DNA of 25,412 bases, from assembly GCA_038320185.1 (NCBI GenBank), contig JBBQDZ010000010.1, forward strand, positions 1 to 25,412. Reading direction: 5' to 3'. Position 1 is the stretch's first letter, and each line of letters begins with the position of its first letter. The stretch comes from JBBQDZ01 sp038320185. Lineage in GTDB: Bacteria; Actinomycetota; Thermoleophilia; Gaiellales; Gaiellaceae. Under the pieces are notes generated by a model. The model saw nothing but the letters and a program-made list of their open reading frames with translations. It ran no database searches and had not been told where the DNA came from. Both the position numbers and the translations under genes were made by a program. Below are positions 14,123 to 22,403 of the stretch, piece after piece.

Positions 14123-15495
14123 CCGAGCTCGCGCAGCCGCGGGAGCGCTTCCGCGTGATCGCGCGGGGGGCACTCGCTCGCGGGCACACGCAGGAGGCTC
14201 TCGCCGCCGCAACGGATCGGCTGCGCGACAACCGCGTGGAGGCGTGGGCCGCGGTGCCAGCCGTGGAGGAGCTCCGCGACCGCGCGCACGAGATCCGGAT
14301 GCGCGTCATCGACGACCTCGAGGGCCACCTCGCCGAATTCACCCGCAACGTCGAGCGGCTGGGCGGCCACGTCCACCGGGCGGCGAACGCCACGGAGGCA
14401 CAGGCCTATGTCGTCGAGGTCTGCCGGCGGCGGGGCGCGCGCCTGGTGGCCAAGTCGAAGTCGATGGCCTCGGAGGAGATCGGGTTGAACGAGGCCCTCG
14501 CCGCAGCCGGGGTGCAGGCCGTCGAGACCGATCTCGGGGAGTACATCCTCCAGCTCGCGGGCGAGCACCCCGTCCACATCATCGCGCCGGCAATCGAGAA
14601 GACCGCGACGGAGGTCGCCGAGCTCCTCTCGGCCGTCGAGGGAGAGCCGGTCGAGCCGACGCTCGAAGCTCTGACCCAGGCGGCCCGTAGGCAGCTCCGC
14701 GAAGTCTTCCTGACGGCAGAGGTGGGCGTGACGGGCGTCAACTTCGGCGTCGCCTCGACGGGCTCGCTCTGCCTCGTAACCAACGAGGGAAACGGGCGCC
14801 TCGTCAGCGCGCTGCCACCCGTTCACATCGCGCTGATGGGGATGGAGCGGCTGGTCGCGACGCCAGCCGACCTCGCCGTCCTGCTGAGGCTCCTCGCGCG
14901 GAGCGGGACGGGCCAGCGCCTGTCGACGTACACGACGCTGCTGACGGGCCCGCGACGCGAGGGCGAGCAGGATGGTCCGGAGGAGCTTCACGTTGTCATT
15001 ATAGACAACGGTCGGACGAACCTCCTCCGCGGGCGCTACCGCGAGATGCTTGCCTGCATCCGCTGCGGTGCCTGCCTCAACGTCTGCCCGGTCTACCGGA
15101 AGGCCGGCGGCGGCGCGTACGGGCCCGTCTACTCGGGACCCATGGGTGCGGTGCTGGTGCCGCTTCTCGTCGGGCTCGAGCGCGCGCCGGCGCTGCCCCA
15201 CGCCTCCTCGCTGTGTGGCGCCTGCACCGAGGCGTGCCCCGTGAAGATCCCCCTCCACGAGCTCCTGCTCGACCTCCGGCGCGACCTCGTCGCCGATCGC
15301 GTCGCGCCGCTCGCCGAGCGGCTGGGCTTCACGCTCTGGTCGCTCGCCTGGTCGACACCGCTCGGCTATCGGCTCTCGACGGCGCTCGCGCGCCTCGGGC
15401 AGCCGCTCGCCGGCCGCATAGGCCCTGGCCGCACCTGGAGCGCCGGCCGTGCGCTTCCCCGCCTCGTCTCACGCCGCTTCCGCGACCGCGGATGA
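14119..15495 (+). CDS. lutB: Lactate utilization protein B, ferredoxin-type iron-sulfur protein
   Basis: Predicted protein of 458 residues. The first ~290 residues form a LUD (DUF162) domain, including KSKSMASEEIGLNEAL and GVTGVNFGVASTGSLCLVTN. Two 4Fe-4S ferredoxin motifs follow: Cys313, Cys316, Cys319 and Cys323 (CIRCGACLNVCP), then Cys366, Cys369 and Cys373 (CGACTEACP). The C-terminal tail (SLAWSTPLGYRLST) matches the tail of LutB. The protein passes electrons from lactate oxidation together with LutA and LutC. It overlaps lutA by GTGA and lutC by ATGA. Confidence 0.92.
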   Translation: MTELAQPRERFRVIARGALARGHTQEALAAATDRLRDNRVEAWAAVPAVEELRDRAHEIRMRVIDDLEGHLAEFTRNVERLGGHVHRAANATEAQAYVVEVCRRRGARLVAKSKSMASEEIGLNEALAAAGVQAVETDLGEYILQLAGEHPVHIIAPAIEKTATEVAELLSAVEGEPVEPTLEALTQAARRQLREVFLTAEVGVTGVNFGVASTGSLCLVTNEGNGRLVSALPPVHIALMGMERLVATPADLAVLLRLLARSGTGQRLSTYTTLLTGPRREGEQDGPEELHVVIIDNGRTNLLRGRYREMLACIRCGACLNVCPVYRKAGGGAYGPVYSGPMGAVLVPLLVGLERAPALPHASSLCGACTEACPVKIPLHELLLDLRRDLVADRVAPLAERLGFTLWSLAWSTPLGYRLSTALARLGQPLAGRIGPGRTWSAGRALPRLVSRRFRDRG

Positions 15496-15866
15496 GGGAC
15501 CTCGTCGAGGAGTTCGTCCGAAACGCCGAGATCTCGGGTTTCACCGTCCACCGGGGAGGGGCGCCGGCCATCGACGGCGCAGGCGTCTCGGAGGCGATGT
15601 ACGGACTCGCCGATACGGGCAGCGTCGTCCTCGCCGCCTCGTCGCAGGAGCCCCGCGCCGCATCGCTCCTCCCGGCAATCCACGTTACCCGACTCCACGC
15701 CGATCGCATCCTTCCCGGTCTCGACGAGCTCTTCACCGCGCTCGGGGACGACCTGCCGAGCTCCCTCGCGATTGTCACCGGCCCGAGCCGAAGCGCTGAT
15801 ATCGAGCAGCGGCTCGCAGTCGGCGTCCACGGCCCCGGCGAGGTGCACGTGGCGCTGATCGAGTAG
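15492..15866 (+). CDS. lutC: Lactate utilization protein C, short LUD-domain form
   Basis: Predicted protein of 124 residues. It carries the characteristic C-terminal LUD core: YGLADTGSVVLAASSQEPRA, LLPAIHVTRLHADRILPGLD, and the end IVTGPSRSADIEQRLAVGVHGPGEVHVALIE. Standard LutC proteins have roughly 200 or more residues, so about half of the N-terminal part is missing. The ATG at 15492 overlaps the lutB stop (ATGA), which argues that the short form is genuine and co-translated rather than a chance fragment. Whether it can support lactate oxidation alone is unclear. It converges with the exported hydrolase gene. Confidence 0.85.
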   Translation: MRDLVEEFVRNAEISGFTVHRGGAPAIDGAGVSEAMYGLADTGSVVLAASSQEPRAASLLPAIHVTRLHADRILPGLDELFTALGDDLPSSLAIVTGPSRSADIEQRLAVGVHGPGEVHVALIE

Positions 15867-15885
15867 CGGAGGCACTCGCCCCGAC

Positions 15886-16752
15886 TCAGCTGGCCGAGCG
15901 CGTCTTCAGGAAGCTCAGTACGAGCGCACGAACCGGCGCCTCGTAGCGCGGGTCGAGCAGTGACGTCCCGTGGTCTGGCCCATTCCTCACGACGAGGCGC
16001 TTGTCGGCCGAAGCGGACGCCGCATAGAGGTTCCGCGTATCGGTCACGAACGGCTCGTCGAGAGACGACGCGACGAGGAGGATCGGCGCCGTCAGGCGCT
16101 TGACCGCCGCGACCGCGTCCATGTCGAACCAGCTCGCGGGCCCGGAGAGATCGATCACGCCGGACACCCGCGGACTCACGTCGGGAGCTGCGGCAACGAC
16201 GGCCGTGCCGCCGAGCGAGCCCCCCATCAGGAAGATCTTGCGCGCCCCGCGCCTGCGAAGCTCGGCAGCGGCTCCAAGCACGTCGCGGGCGTGGTGATAG
16301 TTCGGAACCCTGTCGCCCTGGGAGGAGCCGTGGCCGCGCAGGCTGATCGCAAAGGCGCGGTAGCCGCGCGCGGCAAGGGTACGGGCGAACGGGACGAAGC
16401 CGCAGTAGTCCTGGTCGGACTGATGCACCAGGACGATCCCGACCGCTCCGCGCCCGAAGATCACGCCGGCGAGGATCCGCCCGTCGCTCGCCTTGAAGCG
16501 CAGGACCGTGGCGTGGTCTGCCTTGCTGACGCAGCTCTCCTTCGGCGCCAGCATCGCTGGATGGCCCGGCGGAGAGGCGGCCGAGCGTGGACTCGCCGCC
16601 CCTGACGTCACGATGCCCGCCCCAGCGACGCAGAGGGCGAGAGCGCGAAAACGCCTCAGCTTGCCTTCCCCGGCGCCCGGACACGGCGAGGACCTCGTCC
16701 GCCCAGCCAAACGACGGAAGCGCTGCCCGGCTTCAGGATCCGCATCGGACAC
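15886..16752 (-). CDS. Exported alpha/beta hydrolase
   Basis: Predicted protein of up to 288 residues from a GTG at 16752. A hydrophobic signal segment (FRALALCVAGAGIVTSGAA) sits at about residues 35-53, so the first ~33 residues form an unusually long leader and the true start may be nearer the segment; a CTG preceded by GGGGAAGG is possible. The catalytic core has HQSDQDYCGFVPFARTLAAR, Ser179 in GGSLGG, Asp232 in SSLDEP and His261 in GPDHGTS, a full Ser-Asp-His triad. It resembles dienelactone-hydrolase or prolyl-oligopeptidase-like serine hydrolases. The substrate is unknown. It diverges from the polymerase IV gene. Confidence 0.8.
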   Translation of the reverse strand: MSDADPEAGQRFRRLAGRTRSSPCPGAGEGKLRRFRALALCVAGAGIVTSGAASPRSAASPPGHPAMLAPKESCVSKADHATVLRFKASDGRILAGVIFGRGAVGIVLVHQSDQDYCGFVPFARTLAARGYRAFAISLRGHGSSQGDRVPNYHHARDVLGAAAELRRRGARKIFLMGGSLGGTAVVAAAPDVSPRVSGVIDLSGPASWFDMDAVAAVKRLTAPILLVASSLDEPFVTDTRNLYAASASADKRLVVRNGPDHGTSLLDPRYEAPVRALVLSFLKTRSAS

Positions 16753-16793
16753 TTCGACGCGAATCGGCGACGGTTGTTAGCGCGGCTCCTCCC

Positions 16794-16799
16794 TATCCT
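16794..16799 (+). promoter_or_regulatory. Candidate -10 box (TATCCT) for dinB
   Basis: TATCCT lies exactly 7 bases before the ATG at 16807, with no ribosome site between. This supports a leaderless mRNA and the choice of the inner ATG over the upstream frame start at 16774. Confidence 0.45.
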
Positions 16800-16806
16800 C
16801 TCTCGC

Positions 16807-17859
16807 ATGATCGTGGCTCACCTCGACCTCGACGCCTTCTTCGCGGCCGTCGAGGAGATCGAGGATCCATCGCTGCGCCAGAAGCCCCTGATCGTGGGCG
16901 GCGATCCCCGCGGGCGAGGCGTTGTCGCGACCGCCAACTACGCCGCCCGTCGCTTCGGGATCCACTCTGCCATGAGCTGCGCCGAGGCCCTGCGCCGCTG
17001 CCCGCAGGCGGTCTTCGTCCGGCCGCGCCACAACCTCTATCGCGAGTACTCGCAGGCCGTCTGGATCACGGTGCGCGAGGTGGTGCCGACGCTCGAGCGC
17101 ACCGGTCTCGACGAGGGCTACCTCGACGTTGGCGAGGTAGCCTCCGACTTCCTGCGCGCTCGTCGAATCGGCGAGGCCGTGCAGGCGGCGGTTCGCGGCG
17201 CAACGAGCCTCACGTGCTCGCTCGGCATCGCATCGTCCAAGGTGGTGGCGAAGGTTGCGAGTGACCGGCGAAAGCCGGGAGGCCTCGTCGTCGTCCCGCG
17301 GGGGCGCGAGGCGGCGTTCCTGGCGCCGTTCCCGATCCGGCTCCTGCCGGGCGTCGGGCCGAGCGCCGAGCAGCGCCTCGGTGCCTCGGGCGTCGGCACG
17401 ATCGGAGGCCTCGCCGAGCTCTCGGACACGGCCCTCCGGCACGTGCTCCCCGGAAAGGTCGGGCACCTTCTACGCAACCGCGCGCGTGGCATCGACCCCC
17501 GTCCGCTCGAGCTCTCGAGCGAGCGCATCTCGATCGGCCACGAGGAGACCTTCGAGCAGGACGTGAGCGACCGGGAGCGCCTCTACGACGAGCTCAGGCG
17601 GATGTCGGCGCGCGTGGCACGGTTGCTCGAGGAGTCGGGCCGCTCCGCCCGGACAGTGACCACCAAGGTGCGGTACCCGGACTTCTCGATCCGTAGCCGG
17701 TCGACGACGCTACCGGCCGGGGTCGACGACGCGGAGGCGATCGGCGTGCTCGCCTGCGCTCTTCTCGACCGCGCCCTCGGCGACCGTGACGGTCCACTGC
17801 GCCTGGTCGGCGTCAGCGTCTCCAACCTCGCGGACTACCGGCAGCTGGCTCTGGCCTAA
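16807..17859 (+). CDS. dinB: DNA polymerase IV (Y family)
   Basis: Predicted protein of 350 residues. Y-family motifs are plain: the first catalytic pair Asp7/Asp9 in HLDLDAFFAAVE, the steric-gate region around PLIVGGDPRGRGVVATANYAAR, and the third catalytic site Asp102-Glu103 in TGLDEGYLDVG (usually SxDEAYLD). LLPGVGPSAEQRLGASGVGT is the helix-hairpin-helix thumb, followed by the little-finger domain. The C-terminal RQLALA resembles a weak sliding-clamp-binding motif. It performs error-prone bypass of damaged bases. An upstream ATG-like start at 16774 would add 11 residues not expected in the family. Confidence 0.93.
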   Translation: MIVAHLDLDAFFAAVEEIEDPSLRQKPLIVGGDPRGRGVVATANYAARRFGIHSAMSCAEALRRCPQAVFVRPRHNLYREYSQAVWITVREVVPTLERTGLDEGYLDVGEVASDFLRARRIGEAVQAAVRGATSLTCSLGIASSKVVAKVASDRRKPGGLVVVPRGREAAFLAPFPIRLLPGVGPSAEQRLGASGVGTIGGLAELSDTALRHVLPGKVGHLLRNRARGIDPRPLELSSERISIGHEETFEQDVSDRERLYDELRRMSARVARLLEESGRSARTVTTKVRYPDFSIRSRSTTLPAGVDDAEAIGVLACALLDRALGDRDGPLRLVGVSVSNLADYRQLALA

Positions 17860-18032
17860 GAGTCACGATCAGAACGACTCACACGGTCGATTCGCGCGAT
17901 GAGTGGTTCGTGGAAGGACGCAGGGCGCGTTCGTCTCCGGAGGGTACGGGCGCAACCGAGGACGAGCTCCACGGGCCGCTCAGCGTACCGCAGCGGCCCC
18001 ATGCTCATTTTGATTGGGGCTCTAGAGAGCGG
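17860..18032. other. Gap between convergent dinB and cyclase genes
   Basis: No gene is seen. GCCCC and GGGGC (about 17997-18021) form a 5-bp stem around an AT-rich loop that could end transcription in both directions, but it is weak. Confidence 0.3.
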
Positions 18033-20018
18033 TCAGCGGCTCGCGCGCGCCAGGGCTACGGACGATCGGCCGACGAGCTCGTCGAGGAGCTTCAGCCGCT
18101 TCGCGTCGAAGTGGTCGCCGGGGCCGCCTGGACGGAGCGACACGTATCCGTTCACCTCTACGAGGGGCGCTACGAGCTCCTCCGCCTTGTGCAACCGCAG
18201 CTCGCCGTAGCGCGCGACGCAGCGCGCCTTGCCGCGGGAGCGCAGGTACAGGGAGACCTCCGAAGCGTCGAGCAGCCGGGAGAAGGCGCGAACCGACTCC
18301 CGCGCGATTTCCTCGACCTCGCCGAGGCCGAGGAGCGCGTCGGAGAAGCAGAGGAGATCCTTCGCCTCGTCGGCTTCCCGTCGCGTCTGCTGGAACTGCC
18401 TCGCCTTCTCCAGCGCCACCGACGCGTGCCCTGCCAGCACCTCGAGGAGCTGGACGTCGTCGACGTCGAACGAGCCCGAGCCGAGCTGGGCCATCACGAG
18501 TACGCCCGTCGTGCGGGTCCCAGAGAGGAGCGGCACGGCGAGCAGGGACTCCTCGATCTCGGCGGTGTCCGGGACCCGCAGTGCGAAATCGCACTCGAGA
18601 CCGTTGCGGACGAGGATGGAGGCGCCCGTCTCCGCGGCGCGGCCCGTCACTCCCTGGCCCACCTTGCACTCGAGGGCGCCGAGGCCTTTCTCGCAGTCGC
18701 TGCACCCGCAGCCGCGGAACGCGATCGGAACGAGGTCCTCGCCCTCCCGGAGGTAGACACGGCAGTTGTGGTAGTCGACTAGCACGCGCAGCTCGTTCGC
18801 GATCGCCATCCCGATCTCGTGAACGTCGTTCAGGCGGTTGAGCTTGATCGACAGGCTCTGAAGCATCCGCAGGTGTGCGATCGAGCGGACGTCGCGCCGC
18901 CCGGCGGCGCGGCCTGGGCTCTCGGTGGTAAGCCGCTCGTCGTAGAGGACGACCTTGTTCTTGCCCCGCGCCTTGGCCGTCAGCATCGCTTCGTCGGCGC
19001 AGGCCACAAGCTCGCGCGGGTTCATCGCGTGCTCCCGCCCCAACGCGATCCCGATCGAGACGGTGATGCGCCCGACGGCCTCGAACTCGGTGCCGGCGAG
19101 GCGCTCCTTCAGTCGTCCGGCAAGGCCGACGGCGTCGCCCGCACCGCAGGAGGTCATGATCACCCCGAACTCCTCGCCCCCCAAGCGGCAGACGACATCG
19201 GAGCCTCGGACAGCATCTTTGGTCATCTCGGCGACACCGATCAGGAGCTGGTCGCCGCAGCCATGGCCGTGAACGTCATTCACGCGCTTGAAATCGTCGA
19301 GGTCGAGCATCAGGACTGCGACGGTGTCGCCCGTGCGACTCGCGCGAATGAGCTCCGAGCGGAGCCGCTCGTGGAAGTACCGGTGGTTGTAGAGGCCGGT
19401 CAGGGAGTCGGTCTGCGCCTCGTGCTCGAGGCGCGCGCGCGTCTGCGCGTTATCCAGCGCGAGGCCGGCGGCGTCGGCGAAACGCTTCGCGAGCTCGAAC
19501 TCGTCATCGGCGAAGTGCCCGTGCTCGCCCAGGCGGTAGATGTTGAGGCAGCCGAGCACGGATCCCCGTGTGACGAGCGGTACTGCGATGAGCGCCTCCG
19601 GGTCGGGCGGGGTTCCCGGGAGGATCTCGACCCTGGGATCGAGGTGCGCGCGGTTCGCAAGGACCGGGAGGCGATGCTCGACCGCCCAGCCTGTGATGCC
19701 CTGCCCGAAGAGCGGCCTGCTCCTGAAGATCTCCTCCAGGTAGTCGTCGCTGCGTGCGAACACCGGAGCGAGCTCGCGCCGAGCCTCGTCCGCGCCGTAG
19801 ATCACGAGCGCGTCGTAGGGAACGAGGTCGGCGAGCGTCGCCGCGATCCGCTCCAGGAGCGAGTCGCGGTCTTGCTCGGAGAGCACCTCGTGGAAGATCT
19901 CCGCGAGGCGGCGATAGGAGTCGGCGTGGCGGAGCTCGAGCGGCTGCCCGCTCGGCGCCGCGGCCGCATCCGAGGCTCCAAACGCTGTCCCCGCACGGGT
20001 CGCCAACGAGCCGAACAT
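18033..20018 (-). CDS. Diguanylate cyclase with flanking GAF domains
   Basis: Predicted protein of 661 residues with no membrane segment. Domain order: GAF (about 40-195), GGDEF (about 203-365), a second GAF (about 390-545), and a shorter third GAF-like region (about 560-660). The cyclase site is intact as GGEEF (280-284). An inhibitory RxxD site (RGSD, 271-274) sits five residues before it, so product feedback is likely. The enzyme joins two GTP molecules into cyclic di-GMP. The second GAF has a cluster Cys437, Cys439, Cys442 and Cys451 that may bind metal or sense redox. The start ATG at 20018 has no clear ribosome site. It lies 77 bases after the cupin stop and may be a separate unit. Confidence 0.9.
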   Translation of the reverse strand: MFGSLATRAGTAFGASDAAAAPSGQPLELRHADSYRRLAEIFHEVLSEQDRDSLLERIAATLADLVPYDALVIYGADEARRELAPVFARSDDYLEEIFRSRPLFGQGITGWAVEHRLPVLANRAHLDPRVEILPGTPPDPEALIAVPLVTRGSVLGCLNIYRLGEHGHFADDEFELAKRFADAAGLALDNAQTRARLEHEAQTDSLTGLYNHRYFHERLRSELIRASRTGDTVAVLMLDLDDFKRVNDVHGHGCGDQLLIGVAEMTKDAVRGSDVVCRLGGEEFGVIMTSCGAGDAVGLAGRLKERLAGTEFEAVGRITVSIGIALGREHAMNPRELVACADEAMLTAKARGKNKVVLYDERLTTESPGRAAGRRDVRSIAHLRMLQSLSIKLNRLNDVHEIGMAIANELRVLVDYHNCRVYLREGEDLVPIAFRGCGCSDCEKGLGALECKVGQGVTGRAAETGASILVRNGLECDFALRVPDTAEIEESLLAVPLLSGTRTTGVLVMAQLGSGSFDVDDVQLLEVLAGHASVALEKARQFQQTRREADEAKDLLCFSDALLGLGEVEEIARESVRAFSRLLDASEVSLYLRSRGKARCVARYGELRLHKAEELVAPLVEVNGYVSLRPGGPGDHFDAKRLKLLDELVGRSSVALARASR

Positions 20019-20095
20019 TCCAGACCGCCTATCGGCACTGCGCGCGGACGGCTTGAGGCGCTTCCGGCCGGTTTTGGCCGCTCAGCGCGGGCTTT

Positions 20096-21061
20096 TTACT
20101 CCTCGTCGTCCCAGTATTCGAGCTGCTCGAGACGTGTCAGGACCCCAACGCCCCGCAGGTAGACCTTCCCCGAGCGCGGGTAGTAGACGATGTCGTTCGG
20201 CTCGCGCGTGCCGTACGCGAGGTAGGAGAGTCCGCTTTCGCCGGCTCGGAAGGCGTGAGCGACGCGCGTTGCGGCAGGCCGCGAGACCACGTGGCCGCGC
20301 CGGACGGGATGCTCCTCGGTCGCATGGGTCGATACCGGCGGATGCACCCGCGTCCCCGGATGATCGTGCAGCAGGAGGGCGCCGTCGCCATCGAGGATCA
20401 CGAACAGCTCTTCCTCGGCCGAGTGGCAGTGCGGCGGAGCGCCGACCTTGCCCGGGGGGAGCGTGTAGTGCTTGAGGCCGGTCTTGATCGATCCGGCGGC
20501 GCGGCCCAGGTCCCGCAGGCGGTAGCGCGAGTCGCCTCGTCCGTCCTCCCGCTCCTCGACGTCGTCGAGCGACACGATCCAGTCCGGGCAGGGGGCGACC
20601 TCGCCGAACTCGAGCTCTCCCGCCGCGACCTCCCGCTCCCACGGCGCCGGCTCCGGCGCGAGCTCGACCCAGCGGCCGCCCGGCGCCCACATCACACCGG
20701 CTCGTGGCAGGACGCCGTTCTCGGTCTGGAGCCGCTGGCCGAACGCGAGCACGTCGAGGCCGCCGTCACCGGCCTTGAGCGTGTGCGCCTCCGTCTCGGC
20801 CAGGTGTACGAGGCAGTCGCCGGCAGCCACCTCGTAGCTCTTCCCGTCCTGCCAGGAGAGGCCAGAGCCGGCGAGGACGAAGAAGATCTCTTCCTCCGCG
20901 CCGTGGACGTGCACCGGCGTCGACAGCTTGCCCGGGTCGACCTGTAGCCGGCGCAGGCCGATGGTGATACAGCCGGCCGCCTCGCCGAGGAACGTCCACG
21001 TCGAGGTGAGCGGTCCGAGCTCCCGGCGCCGGTTCGGCGCGTCGTCCCAGTGCGCGATCAC
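20096..21061 (-). CDS. Bicupin domain protein in the F420 operon
   Basis: Predicted protein of 321 residues with two cupin barrels. The first has HVHGAEEEIFFVLAGSG (about 51-67) and later AETEAHTL; the second has HCHSAEEELFVILDGDG and later a late His region (RVAHAF). These supply His, His, Glu and His metal ligands in each barrel. The start GTG overlaps the stop of cofE (GTGA), so it is the last coupled gene of the operon. Bicupins include dioxygenases, isomerases and simple binding proteins; no substrate can be inferred. Its place suggests a link to F420 production or use, but this is inference. Confidence 0.82.
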   Translation of the reverse strand: MIAHWDDAPNRRRELGPLTSTWTFLGEAAGCITIGLRRLQVDPGKLSTPVHVHGAEEEIFFVLAGSGLSWQDGKSYEVAAGDCLVHLAETEAHTLKAGDGGLDVLAFGQRLQTENGVLPRAGVMWAPGGRWVELAPEPAPWEREVAAGELEFGEVAPCPDWIVSLDDVEEREDGRGDSRYRLRDLGRAAGSIKTGLKHYTLPPGKVGAPPHCHSAEEELFVILDGDGALLLHDHPGTRVHPPVSTHATEEHPVRRGHVVSRPAATRVAHAFRAGESGLSYLAYGTREPNDIVYYPRSGKVYLRGVGVLTRLEQLEYWDDEE

Positions 21062-21771
21062 GGAAACAGATTCTGCTCGAGCGGCAGGACAAGGTCCTGC
21101 GCCGCGCCGTCGCCTCCGACGTCGAGCCCGCGGACGATCGCCGCGGGGACGCCCTCGGCCTTGCCGCGGACGAGGTCGGCGGCGCCCGCAATCTCGTCCG
21201 CGAGCGCGACCTGGGTCGAGCGCAGCTCGTAGCCGGCCCGGTCGCGGGTGCCGCGCAGATCGACGAGCGCGACGATCCCCGCCGCGCCCACCGCAACATC
21301 GGTCGTCCCGCGCCGCCAGGGGCGACCGAAGGAGTCCGTGACGACGACGCCGACGGTCCGTCCGGTCAGCTCGCCGAGCCGGCCGCGAAGAGCCCGCGCC
21401 GAGGCGTCTGGATCGAGCGGCAGGAGCACGACCGTGTCGGGCGCCGGAGCGTTCGAGGCGTCGACCCCGGCGGAGGCGCAGAGGAAGCCGTGAGGGGTCT
21501 CCGTGATCACGAGCGGCGGACGCGAGCGGACGACGCGCCGGGCCTCGCGCAGGATCACTTCGAGGCGGCGCGGATCGTCGTCGACGGCGAGCCGGCGCGC
21601 CTCCTCCGAGGGCTCGACCTCCGTCAGCGAGACAACGCGCCCCTCGACCTTCGAGACTGCTTTGTGGGCCACGACGACCACGTCCCCGTCCTCGAGCTCC
21701 GCACGCTCGGCGATCAGACGTGCCAGGTCGTCGCCCGCTCCGAGCTCCGGGATCCCCCGTACGGGGATCAC
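21058..21771 (-). CDS. cofE: Coenzyme F420-0:L-glutamate ligase (CofE)
   Basis: Predicted protein of 237 residues. Family motifs include IPVRGIPELGAGDDLARLI at the N-terminus, VVAHKAVSKVEGRVV, ITETPHGF, and VTDSFGRPWRRGTTDVAVGAAG. The enzyme adds glutamate residues to F420-0 with GTP. Mycobacterial FbiB carries an extra C-terminal flavin domain; here the protein is the CofE part alone, as in archaea. Start choice: GTG at 21771 follows GAGG at a good distance. A TTG overlapping the npdG stop (TTGA) would add five residues. The stop overlaps the cupin start. Confidence 0.9.
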   Translation of the reverse strand: MIPVRGIPELGAGDDLARLIAERAELEDGDVVVVAHKAVSKVEGRVVSLTEVEPSEEARRLAVDDDPRRLEVILREARRVVRSRPPLVITETPHGFLCASAGVDASNAPAPDTVVLLPLDPDASARALRGRLGELTGRTVGVVVTDSFGRPWRRGTTDVAVGAAGIVALVDLRGTRDRAGYELRSTQVALADEIAGAADLVRGKAEGVPAAIVRGLDVGGDGAAQDLVLPLEQNLFP

Positions 21772-21782
21772 GCGTACCTCGG

Positions 21783-22403
21783 TCAAGGCAGGCCGGTGAT
21801 CCGCATCCCGGCGTGGGCTTTGTAGCGACGGTTCAGGTTGACGATCACCGCCGTCAGCCCCTCGAGGGCGCGCGCGCTCGCCAGTGGCCCCGCGTCCAAC
21901 GCACGGCCGCGGACGAGCCCCGCCGCGAGCTCGAGAGCGAGTTCCTTCGCGGCCGGGTCGTCCCCGCAGACGAGCGCATCCTGCTCGGGCGCCCCGCTTC
22001 CTCCGAGATTGGAGGCCGCGAGTGAGTGGAGGCCCGCGACCACCGGCCCAGCTACGAGACCGGCGACGCGCTCGGCGAGCGAGAGCTCGTCGGGCCCTGG
22101 ATAGACGCCGTCGCTCGAGAAGCGCAACTCGCTCGCAACGCAGAGCACCGGCGTCTCGTCGAGCAAGGGAGCGAGAGCCGCGGCCGTGTCTAGGACGGCA
22201 TCGGCGTTGACGGCGAGAACGGCAACCTCGGTGTCGGCCGCCGCGTCGTCGTTCGACGCGCCCCGCACGCCGAGGGCGGCAGCCACCTCGCGCGCGCGCT
22301 CCGCGCTCCGCGAGCCGACCGTGACGTCGTGGCCGGCCTCCTTCAGCCGAAGCGCAAGTGCCTTGCCAAACGGCCCGGTGCCGCCGATGACAGCGACTCT
22401 CAT
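21783..22403 (-). CDS. npdG: F420-dependent NADP oxidoreductase
   Basis: Predicted protein of 206 residues. It opens with a Rossmann motif, VAVIGGTGPFGKALALRL, and GSRSAERAREVA, which recognises NADP phosphate; a C-terminal region (LEGLTAVIVNLNRRYKAHAG) is typical of the family. It transfers hydride between reduced F420 and NADP+, linking F420 to the NADPH pool. The ATG overlaps the cofD stop (ATGA). Being inside the F420 biosynthesis operon strongly supports this role over a generic reductase. Confidence 0.92.
   Translation of the reverse strand: MRVAVIGGTGPFGKALALRLKEAGHDVTVGSRSAERAREVAAALGVRGASNDDAAADTEVAVLAVNADAVLDTAAALAPLLDETPVLCVASELRFSSDGVYPGPDELSLAERVAGLVAGPVVAGLHSLAASNLGGSGAPEQDALVCGDDPAAKELALELAAGLVRGRALDAGPLASARALEGLTAVIVNLNRRYKAHAGMRITGLP

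Noticed and set aside
16774..16806. Upstream extension of DNA polymerase IV
   Set aside because: The extra 11 residues precede the family's normal start MIVAHLDLDAFF, and a TATCCT box sits inside the extension, 7 bases before the ATG at 16807.
18819..20162. Plus-strand 447-residue frame
   Set aside because: It lies antisense to the diguanylate cyclase gene, which has clear GAF and GGDEF domains; no domain is visible in this frame.
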